From Paralcaligenes sp. KSB-10 (GTDB lineage: Bacteria > Pseudomonadota > Gammaproteobacteria > Burkholderiales > Burkholderiaceae_B): a DNA stretch of 64,000 nucleotides. Below the pieces are notes generated by a model that did not search any database, was not told the origin of the DNA, and was given only the letters and a program-made list of their open reading frames with translations. Below, piece by piece: positions 54,642 through 63,936 of the stretch. Location of the stretch: assembly GCF_021266465.1 (NCBI RefSeq), contig NZ_CP089848.1, positions 992,001-1,056,000 of the forward strand, read 5' to 3'. The position numbers were made by a program, and so were the translations under genes. How positions within the stretch are numbered: position 1 is the first letter of the stretch; every line of letters begins with the position of its first letter.

Positions 54642-55784
54642 ATGGATCAGATCAAGAAAGTGGTATGTCATCTCGTCAGCGCACCCATAGAGCGGCCCTT
54701 CACGTCGTCCCGGGGCTGGATCTACAAAACCCGCGGCTCATGCATCGTCGAAATTGAAACGGCCGACGGCGTAGTCGGCTGGGGCGAATGCTATGGGCCT
54801 TCCCATGTCGCCAAAGCGTATATCGATACGCAATATGCGCCCAGGATCATAGGCAGGGATGCCTTCGATGTGGAAGTGATATGGGAAGATCTATACAACC
54901 GCATCAAGGACTATGGCAATAAGGGCATGTCCATCGCTGCGCTGAGCGGCATAGATATCGCGCTGTGGGACATCATAGGGAAAAAATGCAATCGACCAGT
55001 GCATAAACTGATCGGCGGCGCGCATAGGAAAAGCGTCACAGCGTATGCTACCGGCCTGTATTTCATCGACACCGAGAGGCTGGTCGAGGAAGCCGTCGAG
55101 GAAGCCGTGGAATATGTACATGAAGGTTTCACCGCCATCAAGATGAAGATCGGCCTGGGTTCCATCAAGGCCGATATCGAACGGGTGGCCGCCGTCAGGA
55201 AAGCCATCGGCGATGACACGCGCCTGATGGTCGACGCCAATCACTGCCTGACCGTGCCTGCCGCGATCAGGATGGGACGCGAACTGGAGCAGCTCAATGT
55301 TGAGTGGTTCGAAGAGCCAATTTCACCCGAAGACCTGGACGGCTATGTGGAGGTCACCCGGGCCCTGGACATGGCGATCGCCGGCGGCGAAAACGAATTC
55401 ACGCGCTGGGGGTTCCGCGACATCGTGGCCCGCAAGGCAATGGACATCATCCAACCCGATGTCTGCGCCGCTGGCGGCATCAGCGAATGCCGCAAAATAG
55501 CAGCCCTGGCCAGCGCCCATGGCGTCGAATGCGTGCCTCATGCCTGGGGTTCCGTCATCGGCGTGGCGGCCACACTGCATTTTATTGCCGCCCTGCCCGA
55601 CCAACCTCCCAGCTTCCGCCCCATGCCTCCCATATTCGAATTCGAACAATGCGAGAATCCCTTCAGGGACTATCTCGCCAAGACGCCCATCACACAGCAC
55701 AAAGGCATCGTCGATGTGCCCGAAGGCCCCGGCCTCGGCATCGAAATCGATAGAGCCATCCTTGAAAAATACCGGGTTCAGTGA
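54642..55784 (+). CDS. Enolase-superfamily enzyme (mandelate racemase group), copy 1
   Basis: 380 residues. Capping domain 1-125 with 'VVGWGECYGPSHVAKAY'; TIM barrel with the catalytic KxK (Lys167, Lys169 in 'AIKMKIG'), metal ligands Asp198, Glu224 and Glu250 ('MVDANH', 'WFEEPISP', 'AGGENEF') and His300 in 'VPHAWGS'. The N-terminal segment resembles D-galactarolactone cycloisomerase and acid-sugar dehydratases. The complete KxK/His set allows proton abstraction from either face of the substrate. Second gene of the operon. Confidence 0.88.
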   Translation: MDQIKKVVCHLVSAPIERPFTSSRGWIYKTRGSCIVEIETADGVVGWGECYGPSHVAKAYIDTQYAPRIIGRDAFDVEVIWEDLYNRIKDYGNKGMSIAALSGIDIALWDIIGKKCNRPVHKLIGGAHRKSVTAYATGLYFIDTERLVEEAVEEAVEYVHEGFTAIKMKIGLGSIKADIERVAAVRKAIGDDTRLMVDANHCLTVPAAIRMGRELEQLNVEWFEEPISPEDLDGYVEVTRALDMAIAGGENEFTRWGFRDIVARKAMDIIQPDVCAAGGISECRKIAALASAHGVECVPHAWGSVIGVAATLHFIAALPDQPPSFRPMPPIFEFEQCENPFRDYLAKTPITQHKGIVDVPEGPGLGIEIDRAILEKYRVQ

Positions 55785-55790
55785 CAACTC

Positions 55791-56687
55791 ATGCGCCTTA
55801 TTTCATTCATCAAAAATAACGGCACGGTAGCCGTCGGCATCCTGCAGGGTTCCGGCGCAGCGACATTGGCCCTGGATTTGTCTCATCCGGCCTTTGCTTC
55901 TTTACTGGGCAATGCCGGCCACTCGATGCTGGACTTCATTGCCTTGCATACTCCAGACCTCCTGCAGGCCATCGAGGCCGTAACCGACAAGGAACGAGCC
56001 CTCATCGATCTGGCCCATGTACAAACCATCGCAGCTCTTCCGAATCCTCGAAAGATAGTCGGAGCGGCTTTCAATTATAAAGATGCGCTGGATGAGAAAC
56101 AGCAGGAATATCCATCGGAGCCGGTCATATTCATCAAATCGGCCTCCACCATTATTGGAGATGGAGAGCCGATAGTGCTGCCCGACAACGCCACGCAGAC
56201 CACCTATGAAGCGGAGCTGGCGGTGATCATAGGCAGGCAGGCGCTGAACATTGCGCCTGCTCAAGTCATGGACCATGTATTCGGCTATGCCATTTTCAAT
56301 GATGTCAGCGTCAGCGAGTTCGTCAGGGCCGACAAGAATTTCGTCAGGGGCAAGAACCAGCAAACCAGCGGGCCGCTGGGCTCCATCATCGTAGACCGGG
56401 ACGGCATCGCGGACCCTCATCAACTGAATATTTCCCTGGCCTTGAATGGCGAAGTACTGCAGAAATCGTCAACATCAAAGATGCTGTTCAAGATACCGGA
56501 ATTGATTTCGTACATATCCAGCAAAATGCCGCTGGATGTCGGAGACATCGTCGCCACGGGCACTCCCGCGGGCGTAGCGGCATCGTACCAGCCCGGAAAG
56601 TGGCTAAAAGACGGCGATGAAGTTGTAATCAATATCGAACACATCGGTCAATTATCCAACCGCGTCCATAAGCGATCAAATACATGA
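55791..56687 (+). CDS. Fumarylacetoacetate-hydrolase-family enzyme
   Basis: 298 residues. Metal-binding FAH core with 'TTYEAELAVIIGRQALNIAP' and 'DHVFGYAIFNDVSVSEFVRA', followed by 'NQQTSGPLGSIIVDRDGIAD' and the end motif 'VGDIVATGTPAGVAA'. Members cleave diketo acids or act as dehydratases on keto-deoxy acids. In the non-phosphorylative rhamnose/fucose-type routes the FAH member hydrolyses the 2,4-diketo acid. Its stop overlaps the next gene by four bases (ATGA). Confidence 0.88.
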   Translation: MRLISFIKNNGTVAVGILQGSGAATLALDLSHPAFASLLGNAGHSMLDFIALHTPDLLQAIEAVTDKERALIDLAHVQTIAALPNPRKIVGAAFNYKDALDEKQQEYPSEPVIFIKSASTIIGDGEPIVLPDNATQTTYEAELAVIIGRQALNIAPAQVMDHVFGYAIFNDVSVSEFVRADKNFVRGKNQQTSGPLGSIIVDRDGIADPHQLNISLALNGEVLQKSSTSKMLFKIPELISYISSKMPLDVGDIVATGTPAGVAASYQPGKWLKDGDEVVINIEHIGQLSNRVHKRSNT

Positions 56688-57637
56688 AACCCACAGTCTT
56701 GCTGACCAACGCCATTCATCCCGATGGCCTGAGCTATCTCGAGCAGCACGCCGACGTCATCATCCCGTCGAACGAGAATCCAGCCCTCTTGCCGGAACTG
56801 GTTCGCAATATCGACGGGCTCATCGTCCGGACACAACTGCCGGAAGATATATTCGACTTCGCGAACCGGCTGCGCGCCGTGGTCCGCCATGGCGTGGGTC
56901 TGGACATGATACCCGTGCGGCAGGCCACACTGAAGGGGATACCCGTGGCCAACGTACCCGGCGCCAATACCGCCGCGGTGGTCGAGTATTGCCTGTCCGC
57001 CATCCTCGGCAGGTACCGTCCGCTGGAAAAAATAGACTCCCTGTTCCGCCAGCGAGGATGGGACGCGGGTAAACAGGTAGGCACCGCTTGCGGTGAACTG
57101 AACGGTGCCACTTTGGGCGTAGTCGGGGTCGGTGCAATTGGCAAAAACCTGGGCCAGCTTGCGGCGGCCTTGGGTATGACGGTACTGGGACTGACCAGGA
57201 GGCCCGACTCTTTGCCTGCCTCTATACAGGCCGCCGACAAGCCGGCTTTGTTTTCGAGAGCGGATGTCGTGGTGCTGTGCTGTCCCTTGAACAACGAAAC
57301 GCGCGGCCTTGTCGACGCTGCCGCGCTGGCCATGATGAAAAAAGACGCCATGCTCATCAATGTGGCGCGCGGCCCGGTGGTCGACAAACATGCGCTGATC
57401 AATGCCTTGAACAATAATGAACTGGGCGGTGCCGTACTCGATGTCTACGATCAACAGCCGCTGCCAGGCGACGACCCGCTGCTGACCTGTCCCCGCCTGA
57501 TTCTTACGCCGCATATCGCCGGCACCACCATACCAAGCTTGCGGCGCATGAGCATGGCCGCGGTGCACGAACTGCTGTCATTGCTCAATCACCGTACCTC
57601 CCAGTTCTTGGTGAATCCAGAAGTCTTCAACACTTGA
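56684..57637 (+). CDS. D-2-hydroxyacid dehydrogenase family protein
   Basis: 317 residues. NAD-binding 'GVVGVGAIGKNLGQLAAALG' and catalytic Arg229 in 'LINVARGPVVDKHALIN' and His277 in 'LTPHIAGTTIPS' are present. The usual catalytic Glu of the 'xEPLP' segment is Gln258 ('DVYDQQPLPGDDPL'). That change may slow or alter hydride chemistry. Likely a keto-acid or hydroxyacid oxidoreductase of the operon's pathway; coupled to the FAH gene. The exact substrate is not predictable. Confidence 0.85.
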   Translation: MKPTVLLTNAIHPDGLSYLEQHADVIIPSNENPALLPELVRNIDGLIVRTQLPEDIFDFANRLRAVVRHGVGLDMIPVRQATLKGIPVANVPGANTAAVVEYCLSAILGRYRPLEKIDSLFRQRGWDAGKQVGTACGELNGATLGVVGVGAIGKNLGQLAAALGMTVLGLTRRPDSLPASIQAADKPALFSRADVVVLCCPLNNETRGLVDAAALAMMKKDAMLINVARGPVVDKHALINALNNNELGGAVLDVYDQQPLPGDDPLLTCPRLILTPHIAGTTIPSLRRMSMAAVHELLSLLNHRTSQFLVNPEVFNT

Positions 57638-57647
57638 ATGCCCTATC

Positions 57648-58790
57648 ATGAAAATCCAAAACATCCTTGCAGTACCTATCTCGTTCCCGGTCCCTCCCGA
57701 ACATTCCGTCACCCTGGGAATAGGCCGTAGCGTCAAAAGAGACGCAGTCCTTGTCCGGGTTGAAACCGACCAGGGCCTGGTAGGCTGGGGCGAATCCCAT
57801 CATGGCCGCTGCCCCGGAGCCATTGCCAAATTACTGGAAACTACCATCAAGGAGCTGGCGGTGGGGCTCGATCCGATGGACGTCGTCTCGGTGGGCAGCA
57901 AGATCTACAGAATGCAAATAGCCAGCCATGGTATGGGCGCCGCAGCAGCACTGGCCTTGAGCGGCCTGGATCTGGCCTTGTGGGACATACGCTGTCAAGC
58001 TACCGGCCAGCCCCTGTACCGGCTACTGGGCGGCTCGTCCAGGCCTATCAAGGCATACGCCGGGGGTATCTCGCTGGGCTGGCAGGATCCCGCCAGCTTG
58101 GCGGCCGAAGCCCTGGGGCATCTGGATAAAGGCTACAAAGCGCTCAAGCTGAGAGTCGGGGATACCCCCCAAAGGGATATCGAGCGTGTCGCTTCCGTCC
58201 GCAAGGCCGTGGGTGATTCGATCGACATACTGGTCGATGCCAATACCGCTTACAGCCTGGAAGCCGTCCGCCAGACCATGCCGGCCTATCGCGAGCTGAA
58301 TGTCGGCTGGCTGGAGGAACCGTTTCCAGCCCAGGACTATTATTGCTATGAAATGGCCAGCCGCTTCGCGACCATTCCGCTGGCCGCCGGTGAAAACCAC
58401 TACACAAGATATGAATTCGAAGCCTTGCTCAATTCCAGAACAGTGGGATACGCGCAACCGGATTTATCCAAGACGGGCGGCCTGACCGAAGCCATGCGCA
58501 TAGCGGCCATGGCCAGCGCCAAGAAAATCTCCGTCAATCCGCATACCTCGGCCACCGCTGTCAATATGGCCAACTCCATCCATTATCTATGCGCGCTGGA
58601 TAACAGCGGCTATTTCGAAGCCGATGTAACCACTCTCAATCCGTTCCGGGACAAACTGTGCTCCGCACTGCCCTATGAGCTCGATGAAAATGGCTGTGTC
58701 AGCCCGCTGGAAGGACAAGGAATAGGGTTGGAAGTGGACCTGGAGTTCATCAAAAAACACCCGCTGATTGAAGGCCCATGCTATGTATAG
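57648..58790 (+). CDS. Enolase-superfamily enzyme (mandelate racemase group), copy 2
   Basis: 380 residues, same length as copy 1 but clearly diverged. Capping domain with 'LVGWGESHHGRCPGAIAKLL'; the barrel has a KxR pair (Lys167, Arg169 in 'ALKLRVG'), metal ligands Asp197, Glu223 and Glu249 ('LVDANT', 'WLEEPFPA', 'AAGENHY') and His299 in 'VNPHTSATAVNM'. The KxR form is usual in several dehydratases where the Lys does the work. Two such enzymes in one operon suggest two successive or alternative acid-sugar substrates. Starts eleven bases after the dehydrogenase stop. Confidence 0.88.
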   Translation: MKIQNILAVPISFPVPPEHSVTLGIGRSVKRDAVLVRVETDQGLVGWGESHHGRCPGAIAKLLETTIKELAVGLDPMDVVSVGSKIYRMQIASHGMGAAAALALSGLDLALWDIRCQATGQPLYRLLGGSSRPIKAYAGGISLGWQDPASLAAEALGHLDKGYKALKLRVGDTPQRDIERVASVRKAVGDSIDILVDANTAYSLEAVRQTMPAYRELNVGWLEEPFPAQDYYCYEMASRFATIPLAAGENHYTRYEFEALLNSRTVGYAQPDLSKTGGLTEAMRIAAMASAKKISVNPHTSATAVNMANSIHYLCALDNSGYFEADVTTLNPFRDKLCSALPYELDENGCVSPLEGQGIGLEVDLEFIKKHPLIEGPCYV

Positions 58791-59063
58791 AATGTAGAAT
58801 GCCGCCACGAGTCGATGCGGGCAGACGTCCAAGTCTCGCCGGCGACTCCCCGCACGTGCAGGAAAGCTCGGTGTCGGCCAGGCGGTCCTTCAGAATAGGC
58901 AATCCCCTGCCTTCCTATGTCCCTCTCAATGCCCACCGAAATCGAATCGCACCGCCCCAGGCTATTGGATAGCCCATGAAAAAAACGAGGATGATAAGGC
59001 CGGCACCGATTACGATACGGCATGCGTAACTGCATCGATCAACATAGGCAAGGAGAAAATCAA

Positions 59064-59864
59064 ATGGATCTCGGGATTGCGGGCAGAACTGCCCTGGTAT
59101 GCGGAGCCAGCAAGGGACTGGGCCGAGGCTGCGCGCAGGCGCTGGTACGCGAAGGCGTCAATGTAGTGATTGTCGCGCGCGGCGCCGAGGCGCTAGAGGC
59201 CACAGCCCAGGCATTGCAGGCAACCGCCGATACCGTCGGCCCGACGCCGCCCTCTGTCAGGCACGTCGCGGCGGACATCACGACGGCCCAGGGCCGGGCT
59301 CTGGTCTTTAGCGTTCAGAAAGAATTCGATATTGTCGTCACCAATGCCGGCGGACCGCCTCCCGGCGACTTCCGCGACTGGGATCGCGATACCTGGATAG
59401 CGGCGCTCAACGCCAATATGCTCACACCCATCGAATTGATCAAGGCGACGGTCGATGGCATGGCGGCCCGCGGCTTTGGACGCATCGTCAATATCACCTC
59501 AAGTTCGGTAAAGGCGCCGATCGATATTCTGGGATTATCCAACGGAGCACGCAGCGGACTCACAGGCTTTGTCTCCGGCGTGGCGCGCAGCGCGATCGCC
59601 GCCAAAGGCGTGACGCTCAACAACCTTTTGCCCGGTTCCTTCGATACGGATCGTCTCAAAAGCGGGATGGAAGCTGTCGCGGGGAAGTTGGGGCAAGATC
59701 TGGCCACCGTGCGCGAGGCGCGTCAAAAAAGCATTCCGGCGCATCGCTTCGGTACCGCGGCCGAGTTCGGCGAAATTTGCGCATTCCTTTGCAGCGTGCA
59801 CGCGGAATATTTGACAGGCCAGAATATTCTCGTGGACGGCGGCGCCTATCCAGGAACTTATTGA
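59064..59864 (+). CDS. SDR-family protein lacking the catalytic Tyr/Lys
   Basis: 266 residues from ATG at 59064 (AAGGAG upstream). Rossmann 'LVCGASKGLGRGCAQALVRE' and 'DIVVTNAGGPPPGDFRDW' are typical, and the serine region 'VNITSSSVKAPIDILG' is there, but the YxxxK motif reads SNGAR (Ser159, Arg163). Similar SDRs with 'LSNxxR' are known from sequence but not well assigned. Last gene of the operon; 273 bases separate it from the previous gene, which contain nothing else I can support. Confidence 0.85.
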   Translation: MDLGIAGRTALVCGASKGLGRGCAQALVREGVNVVIVARGAEALEATAQALQATADTVGPTPPSVRHVAADITTAQGRALVFSVQKEFDIVVTNAGGPPPGDFRDWDRDTWIAALNANMLTPIELIKATVDGMAARGFGRIVNITSSSVKAPIDILGLSNGARSGLTGFVSGVARSAIAAKGVTLNNLLPGSFDTDRLKSGMEAVAGKLGQDLATVREARQKSIPAHRFGTAAEFGEICAFLCSVHAEYLTGQNILVDGGAYPGTY

Positions 59865-60187
59865 CTCCCGCGGCTGGGCCGCCATACCCGGGTTTTCGCC
59901 TCGCCAGCGGATCCCCGACCCGCAATTAGACTTCCAATATTAAAAAAAAGTATACTTTTGCCGCAGTTCGCCCCTCCCGCGGCCGGCATCTTTCCTTATT
60001 CAGCCCAGGTACCCGGAACGCCATTTGTTGTCATCTGGCATGAACGAAAGGGAAAAACTCCATTGCCCTGCTTCACAGACAGTCTTGAGCCCTTCTTGCG
60101 AACGCAAGTAAGCAGGCCAGTTCTGTCCAGCAGATGTCGTCGGGCCCGTCGACTGCCTTGACACCTTAAACATTCAAACATTTACGT
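59865..60187. other. Intergenic stretch before the KgtP-like gene
   Basis: About 320 bases without supported genes. Holds the palindrome at 59946-59959. Confidence 0.5.
59946..59959. promoter_or_regulatory. AT-rich palindrome upstream of KgtP-like gene
   Basis: AAAAGTATACTTTT, a 14-base perfect palindrome, extended on the left by more A residues. The GTATAC centre recalls GntR-family operators. About 230 bases before the transporter start; role uncertain. Confidence 0.3.
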
Positions 60188-61525
60188 ATGACCGCCAATA
60201 ACCCCGCAAATTCCGCCGCCGCGATCGTGGCGGCGTCGCCCATTCCGCACTACACCGCTGAAGAAAAGCGCAAGCGCATCTTTGCCATCGTTGCCGCCTC
60301 GTCGGGCAATCTGGTCGAGTGGTTCGACTTTTATGTGTATGCATTCTGCGCCATTTATTTCGCCCACTCGTTCTTCCCGCAGGCGAACCCCACCGTCCAA
60401 CTGCTCAACACGGCCGGTGTCTTTGCGGCAGGATTTCTGATGCGCCCGATCGGTGGCTGGCTGTTCGGCCGGATCGCGGACAGGGCCGGACGCAAGAATT
60501 CGATGGTGATTTCGGTCACGATGATGTGCGCGGGCTCGCTCGTCATCGCCTGCCTGCCCACCTATGCAAGCATAGGCGCATGGGCCCCCGCCCTGCTGCT
60601 GGTGGCGCGCCTGTTCCAGGGACTTTCGGTCGGCGGCGAATATGGCACCACGGCCACCTATATGAGCGAGGTGGCGTTGCGGGGCCAGCGCGGCTTTTTC
60701 TCATCGTTCCAATATGTGACCTTGATCGGGGGACAACTGCTGGCGGTACTGGTCATCGTCATTCTGCAGCAATTGCTCAGCGAGCAGGAATTGAAAGACT
60801 GGGGCTGGCGCATTCCATTTGTGGTCGGCGCCGTTACGGCCGTTGTCGCCCTGCTGCTGCGGCGCGGCCTGCACGAAACATCCACGGCCGATACACGCGG
60901 CAACAAGGAAGCGGGCACCCTGGGCGGTCTATTTCGGCACCACAAAGCTGCCTTCTTTACCGTCCTGGGCTTCACCGCCGGCGGCTCGCTGATTTTCTAT
61001 ACCTTCACCACCTATATGCAAAAGTACCTGGTCAACTCGGCCGGCATGTCAATCAAGACCGCCAGCTACGTGATGACCGCCTGCCTTTTTGTGTATATGT
61101 GCCTGCAGCCTCTGTTCGGCATGCTGTCCGATCGTATCGGACGCCGCAACAATATGCTGCTGTTTGGCGGGCTCGGCGCCCTGTGCACCGTGCCCATCAT
61201 GCTGGCGCTGCACAGCGTCACGAATCCGGTCATGGCTTTCGTGCTGATCGTACTCGCACTGGCGGTCGTCAGCTTCTACACGTCCATCAGCGGGATTGTG
61301 AAAGCTGAAATGTTTCCGCCCGAGGTGCGCGCACTGGGGGTCGGATTCGCCTACGCGGTCGCCAATGCCATTTTTGGCGGCTCCGCCGAATATGTAGCGC
61401 TTGGCCTCAAGGCCCTGGGGCATGAGACCAGCTTCTATTGGTACGTGACGGCAATGATGGTGCTGGCCTTCCTGGTCAGCCTGCGCTTGCCGCGACAGGC
61501 CGCGTACCTGCACCACGATCACTGA
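60188..61525 (+). CDS. MFS carrier of the alpha-ketoglutarate permease type
   Basis: 445 residues, twelve membrane helices. The metabolite:H+ symporter hallmarks are '[20 protein letters not shown]' in helix 1, '[20 protein letters not shown]' in the loop 2-3 region and '[20 protein letters not shown]' in helix 4-5. 'DRIGRRNN' repeats the loop motif in the second half. Resembles KgtP and related tricarboxylate or glycine-betaine carriers; exact ligand unknown. No strong ribosome site was seen. Convergent with an SDR gene, ten bases apart. Confidence 0.88.
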   Translation: MTANNPANSAAAIVAASPIPHYTAEEKRKRIFAIVAASSGNLVEWFDFYVYAFCAIYFAHSFFPQANPTVQLLNTAGVFAAGFLMRPIGGWLFGRIADRAGRKNSMVISVTMMCAGSLVIACLPTYASIGAWAPALLLVARLFQGLSVGGEYGTTATYMSEVALRGQRGFFSSFQYVTLIGGQLLAVLVIVILQQLLSEQELKDWGWRIPFVVGAVTAVVALLLRRGLHETSTADTRGNKEAGTLGGLFRHHKAAFFTVLGFTAGGSLIFYTFTTYMQKYLVNSAGMSIKTASYVMTACLFVYMCLQPLFGMLSDRIGRRNNMLLFGGLGALCTVPIMLALHSVTNPVMAFVLIVLALAVVSFYTSISGIVKAEMFPPEVRALGVGFAYAVANAIFGGSAEYVALGLKALGHETSFYWYVTAMMVLAFLVSLRLPRQAAYLHHDH

Positions 61526-61534
61526 GCCGGCGCA

Positions 61535-62293
61535 TTACAGAAACATTCCGCCCGAAATCTCGATACGCTGGGCGTTGACCCAGCGGTTGCTGTCGAGGAA
61601 CAAGGCGGCAATGGCGCCACCAATATCGTCCGCCTGGCCGGCACGACCCAGCGCTGTATTGGACGCGACGAAGCGATTGAGCTCCGCATTGTCCCGCACC
61701 GCTCCGCCGCCAAAATCAGTGGCGATCGCGCCCGGCGCGACAACATTGACGGCGATGCCGCGCGAGCCCAGTTCCTTGGCCATGTAGCGGGTAAGCACCT
61801 CGATGCCGCCCTTCATGGCGGCGTAAGCGGAGTATCCCGGCAGGCTAAACCGCGTCAGCCCCGACGACACATTCACAATCCGGCCATGGTCGGCCATCAG
61901 CGGCAATAGCTTTTGCGTCAGGAAGTACGGCCCCTTCAACTGAATATTCATCAGTTGATCGAACTGCTCTTCCGTCGTGTCGGCAAACGCCGCATGAATG
62001 CCGATTCCGGCGTTATTCACCAGAAAGTCGAAATTCTCGCGCTGCCACTGCCGGCTTAGCTCATGCCGGACCTGCGCGGCAAAGGCGTCAAAGGTGGCAC
62101 TGAGGCCGACATCCAGTTGCAGCGCCGCCGCACGCCGCCCCGCCTGCGTGATTTCCGCGACAAGGGCTTGCGCTTCGGCCAGATTGCTGTGATAGGTAAG
62201 AATGACGTCGACGCCCTGGGCAGCCAGTTTCAAGGCGGTATTCTTGCCCAGGCCGCGGCTGGCGCCGGTTACAACTGCAATTTTGCTGCTCAT
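61535..62293 (-). CDS. Canonical SDR-family oxidoreductase
   Basis: 252 residues from ATG at 62293 (MSSKIAVVTGASRGLGKNTA). Classical SDR: TGASRGLG for NAD(P) binding, 'VNNAGIGIHAAFADTTEEQF', catalytic Ser in 'IVNVSSGLTRFSLPG' and YxxxK in 'YSAYAAMKGGIEVL'. The C-terminus 'NAQRIEISGGMF' is typical of FabG-like proteins. An upstream in-frame start at 62392 has no family support. Monocistronic and likely an alcohol/ketone oxidoreductase; substrate not predictable. Confidence 0.9.
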   Translation of the reverse strand: MSSKIAVVTGASRGLGKNTALKLAAQGVDVILTYHSNLAEAQALVAEITQAGRRAAALQLDVGLSATFDAFAAQVRHELSRQWQRENFDFLVNNAGIGIHAAFADTTEEQFDQLMNIQLKGPYFLTQKLLPLMADHGRIVNVSSGLTRFSLPGYSAYAAMKGGIEVLTRYMAKELGSRGIAVNVVAPGAIATDFGGGAVRDNAELNRFVASNTALGRAGQADDIGGAIAALFLDSNRWVNAQRIEISGGMFL

Positions 62294-62657
62294 ACTGTGA
62301 CTCCTTGCGTGATGCATTGATCGAGCAATCGGCCTATTCCTCGACGTCGGGCAATATCGCCGCCAGGCCATGCCGGCTGCCATTACCGTCACAACACCGA
62401 ATATGGAACATAGGACCGGTCTGAAACCCGGCTCGCTCCATCAAGGCGTCGTGTCAGCGCCCTTTCAGACGATTCTCGACCAGATCCGCAATTGAATATA
62501 CAGGATCTCCCCGTCTGGAAGAAAGCCTCTTTCCAGGTTTGCCAACTGCCAATTTACATCTAAGATAAGCCCGAGCCATCCAGCGTATGATTACCAGCCT
62601 TATTTCAAATAATTCATCCAGCCAGGTCCTCGCCCAGGCTGTCCGGGGGGTTTACTG

Positions 62658-63644
62658 ATGTCTCGAGCGGATTCCGGCCTGTTTGCTGCGCCGACTGCTT
62701 CTTCCGACACGGCCCATGGCGCACGCGCGGCCGCGCGGCCCTTGGCGCAATTCCCGGGCTCCCGCCCCATCGCCGGAATCCTGGTGTTGATACTGTCCAC
62801 CTGGGCTCTGTCGGGCCTCGATGCCAGCGGAAAATGGGTGATGGGCGCAGGGGTGCCGCTGCTTGTACTGTGCTGGGTGCGGTATGTCGTCCACCTGGCT
62901 CTGGTGCTGGCACTCGTGCTGCCCTCGCGGGGCGCGCGGGCGCTGCGCAGCAAGCGCATGCGCGACCAGGCCCTGCGCGGCGCAATCATGCTGGCGGCGA
63001 CCTTGTCTTCTTTCATGACCTTGCGGCACCTGCCGCAGGCGGAAGCCACCGCCATCAATTTCCTGGCGCCGCTCATTATTCTTGCGCTTGCCCCGTGGAT
63101 TCTGCACGAGCCCGCGCGCCTGTCCCGCTGGGTCGCGGCGGGGGTCGGCTTTGCCGGAGTCCTGATCGTTATCCGGCCCGGCGCCGGCCTGGACCCCGTC
63201 GGAACGGTATTCGGGCTGATCACGGCATGCGTCTTTGCGGCGCAATATATCGTGACGCGCCGCCTGGCAAACGACGATCCATTCACCACACTGATCTGGA
63301 GCGGCGCCGTAGGCAGTGTCTGCCTGACCATCGCCCTGCCCTTCATCCTGCCGTCGGCGATGCCCATGCTCGCATCGCTTGGCCCCTTGCAATGGGCAAT
63401 ACTGATCTCGACCGGAGCCTGGGGTTGCCTCGGGCATTTGCTGCAGATCCAGGCCTATCGGCAGGCACCGGCTTCAATGCTGGCGCCGTTCCTCTATTTC
63501 CAGATTGCCAGTGCCAGCGCTTTGGGCTGGCTGATCTGGGGCCAGTTTCCCGACGCGCTGAGCTGGCTTGGCATCGCCATCATTTGCGCCAGCGGCATCA
63601 CCATCGGCATGGTCGAATGGCGATCGGCGCGCCGGCAGCAATAA
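62658..63644 (+). CDS. EamA/DMT-family transporter
   Basis: 328 residues: a ~37-residue polar N-terminal region and then ten membrane helices in two EamA repeats. 'LRHLPQAEATAINFLAPLII' is the conserved first-repeat motif and 'AYRQAPASMLAPFLYFQIAS' its second-repeat counterpart. Family members export metabolites and drugs, or import purines and amino acids. The start could also be a later Met. The 264 bases upstream hold nothing I recognise. Confidence 0.88.
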   Translation: MSRADSGLFAAPTASSDTAHGARAAARPLAQFPGSRPIAGILVLILSTWALSGLDASGKWVMGAGVPLLVLCWVRYVVHLALVLALVLPSRGARALRSKRMRDQALRGAIMLAATLSSFMTLRHLPQAEATAINFLAPLIILALAPWILHEPARLSRWVAAGVGFAGVLIVIRPGAGLDPVGTVFGLITACVFAAQYIVTRRLANDDPFTTLIWSGAVGSVCLTIALPFILPSAMPMLASLGPLQWAILISTGAWGCLGHLLQIQAYRQAPASMLAPFLYFQIASASALGWLIWGQFPDALSWLGIAIICASGITIGMVEWRSARRQQ

Positions 63645-63668
63645 GCGAACCGCAATGCCCGCCCTGCC

Positions 63669-63853
63669 TCAATCCCGCGCCATTCTTTGCGATTCGGCCA
63701 GCCGGCCAATCTCCGACGCCAGCGACAATAGCGGCTCGTTCAAGCTGGCGATGGCCTTGTCAAAAGGCTCATCAGAGAGCGATTCGATGTCGATTTTCCA
63801 GTCATATGCCTTGCGATAAACCTGCGGAATAGGCCGATGGATTACAGATTATA
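63669..63853 (-). pseudogene. Possible gene remnant without a start
   Basis: A minus-strand frame ends at TGA (63671-63669) and reads, towards its end, 'SLNEPLLSLASEIGRLAESQ' after 'AYDWKIDIESLSDEPFDKAI'. Codon choice is like a real gene, but no ATG, GTG or TTG gives a sensible start before an in-frame stop upstream near 63853. It may be the C-terminal remnant of a lost gene, or an artefact. Confidence 0.3.
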
Positions 63854-63936
63854 TATTTCCACTTGATGGAAATAGCCTAGTGCCTGTGCTCACCAGGCTG
63901 CGTACACTGATCGACTCTACATGGAGAGACAGCACA

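Noticed and set aside
63568-63819. 83-residue plus-strand frame after the DMT transporter
   Set aside because: Ser/Ala-rich, overlaps the transporter end in another frame, no start signal.
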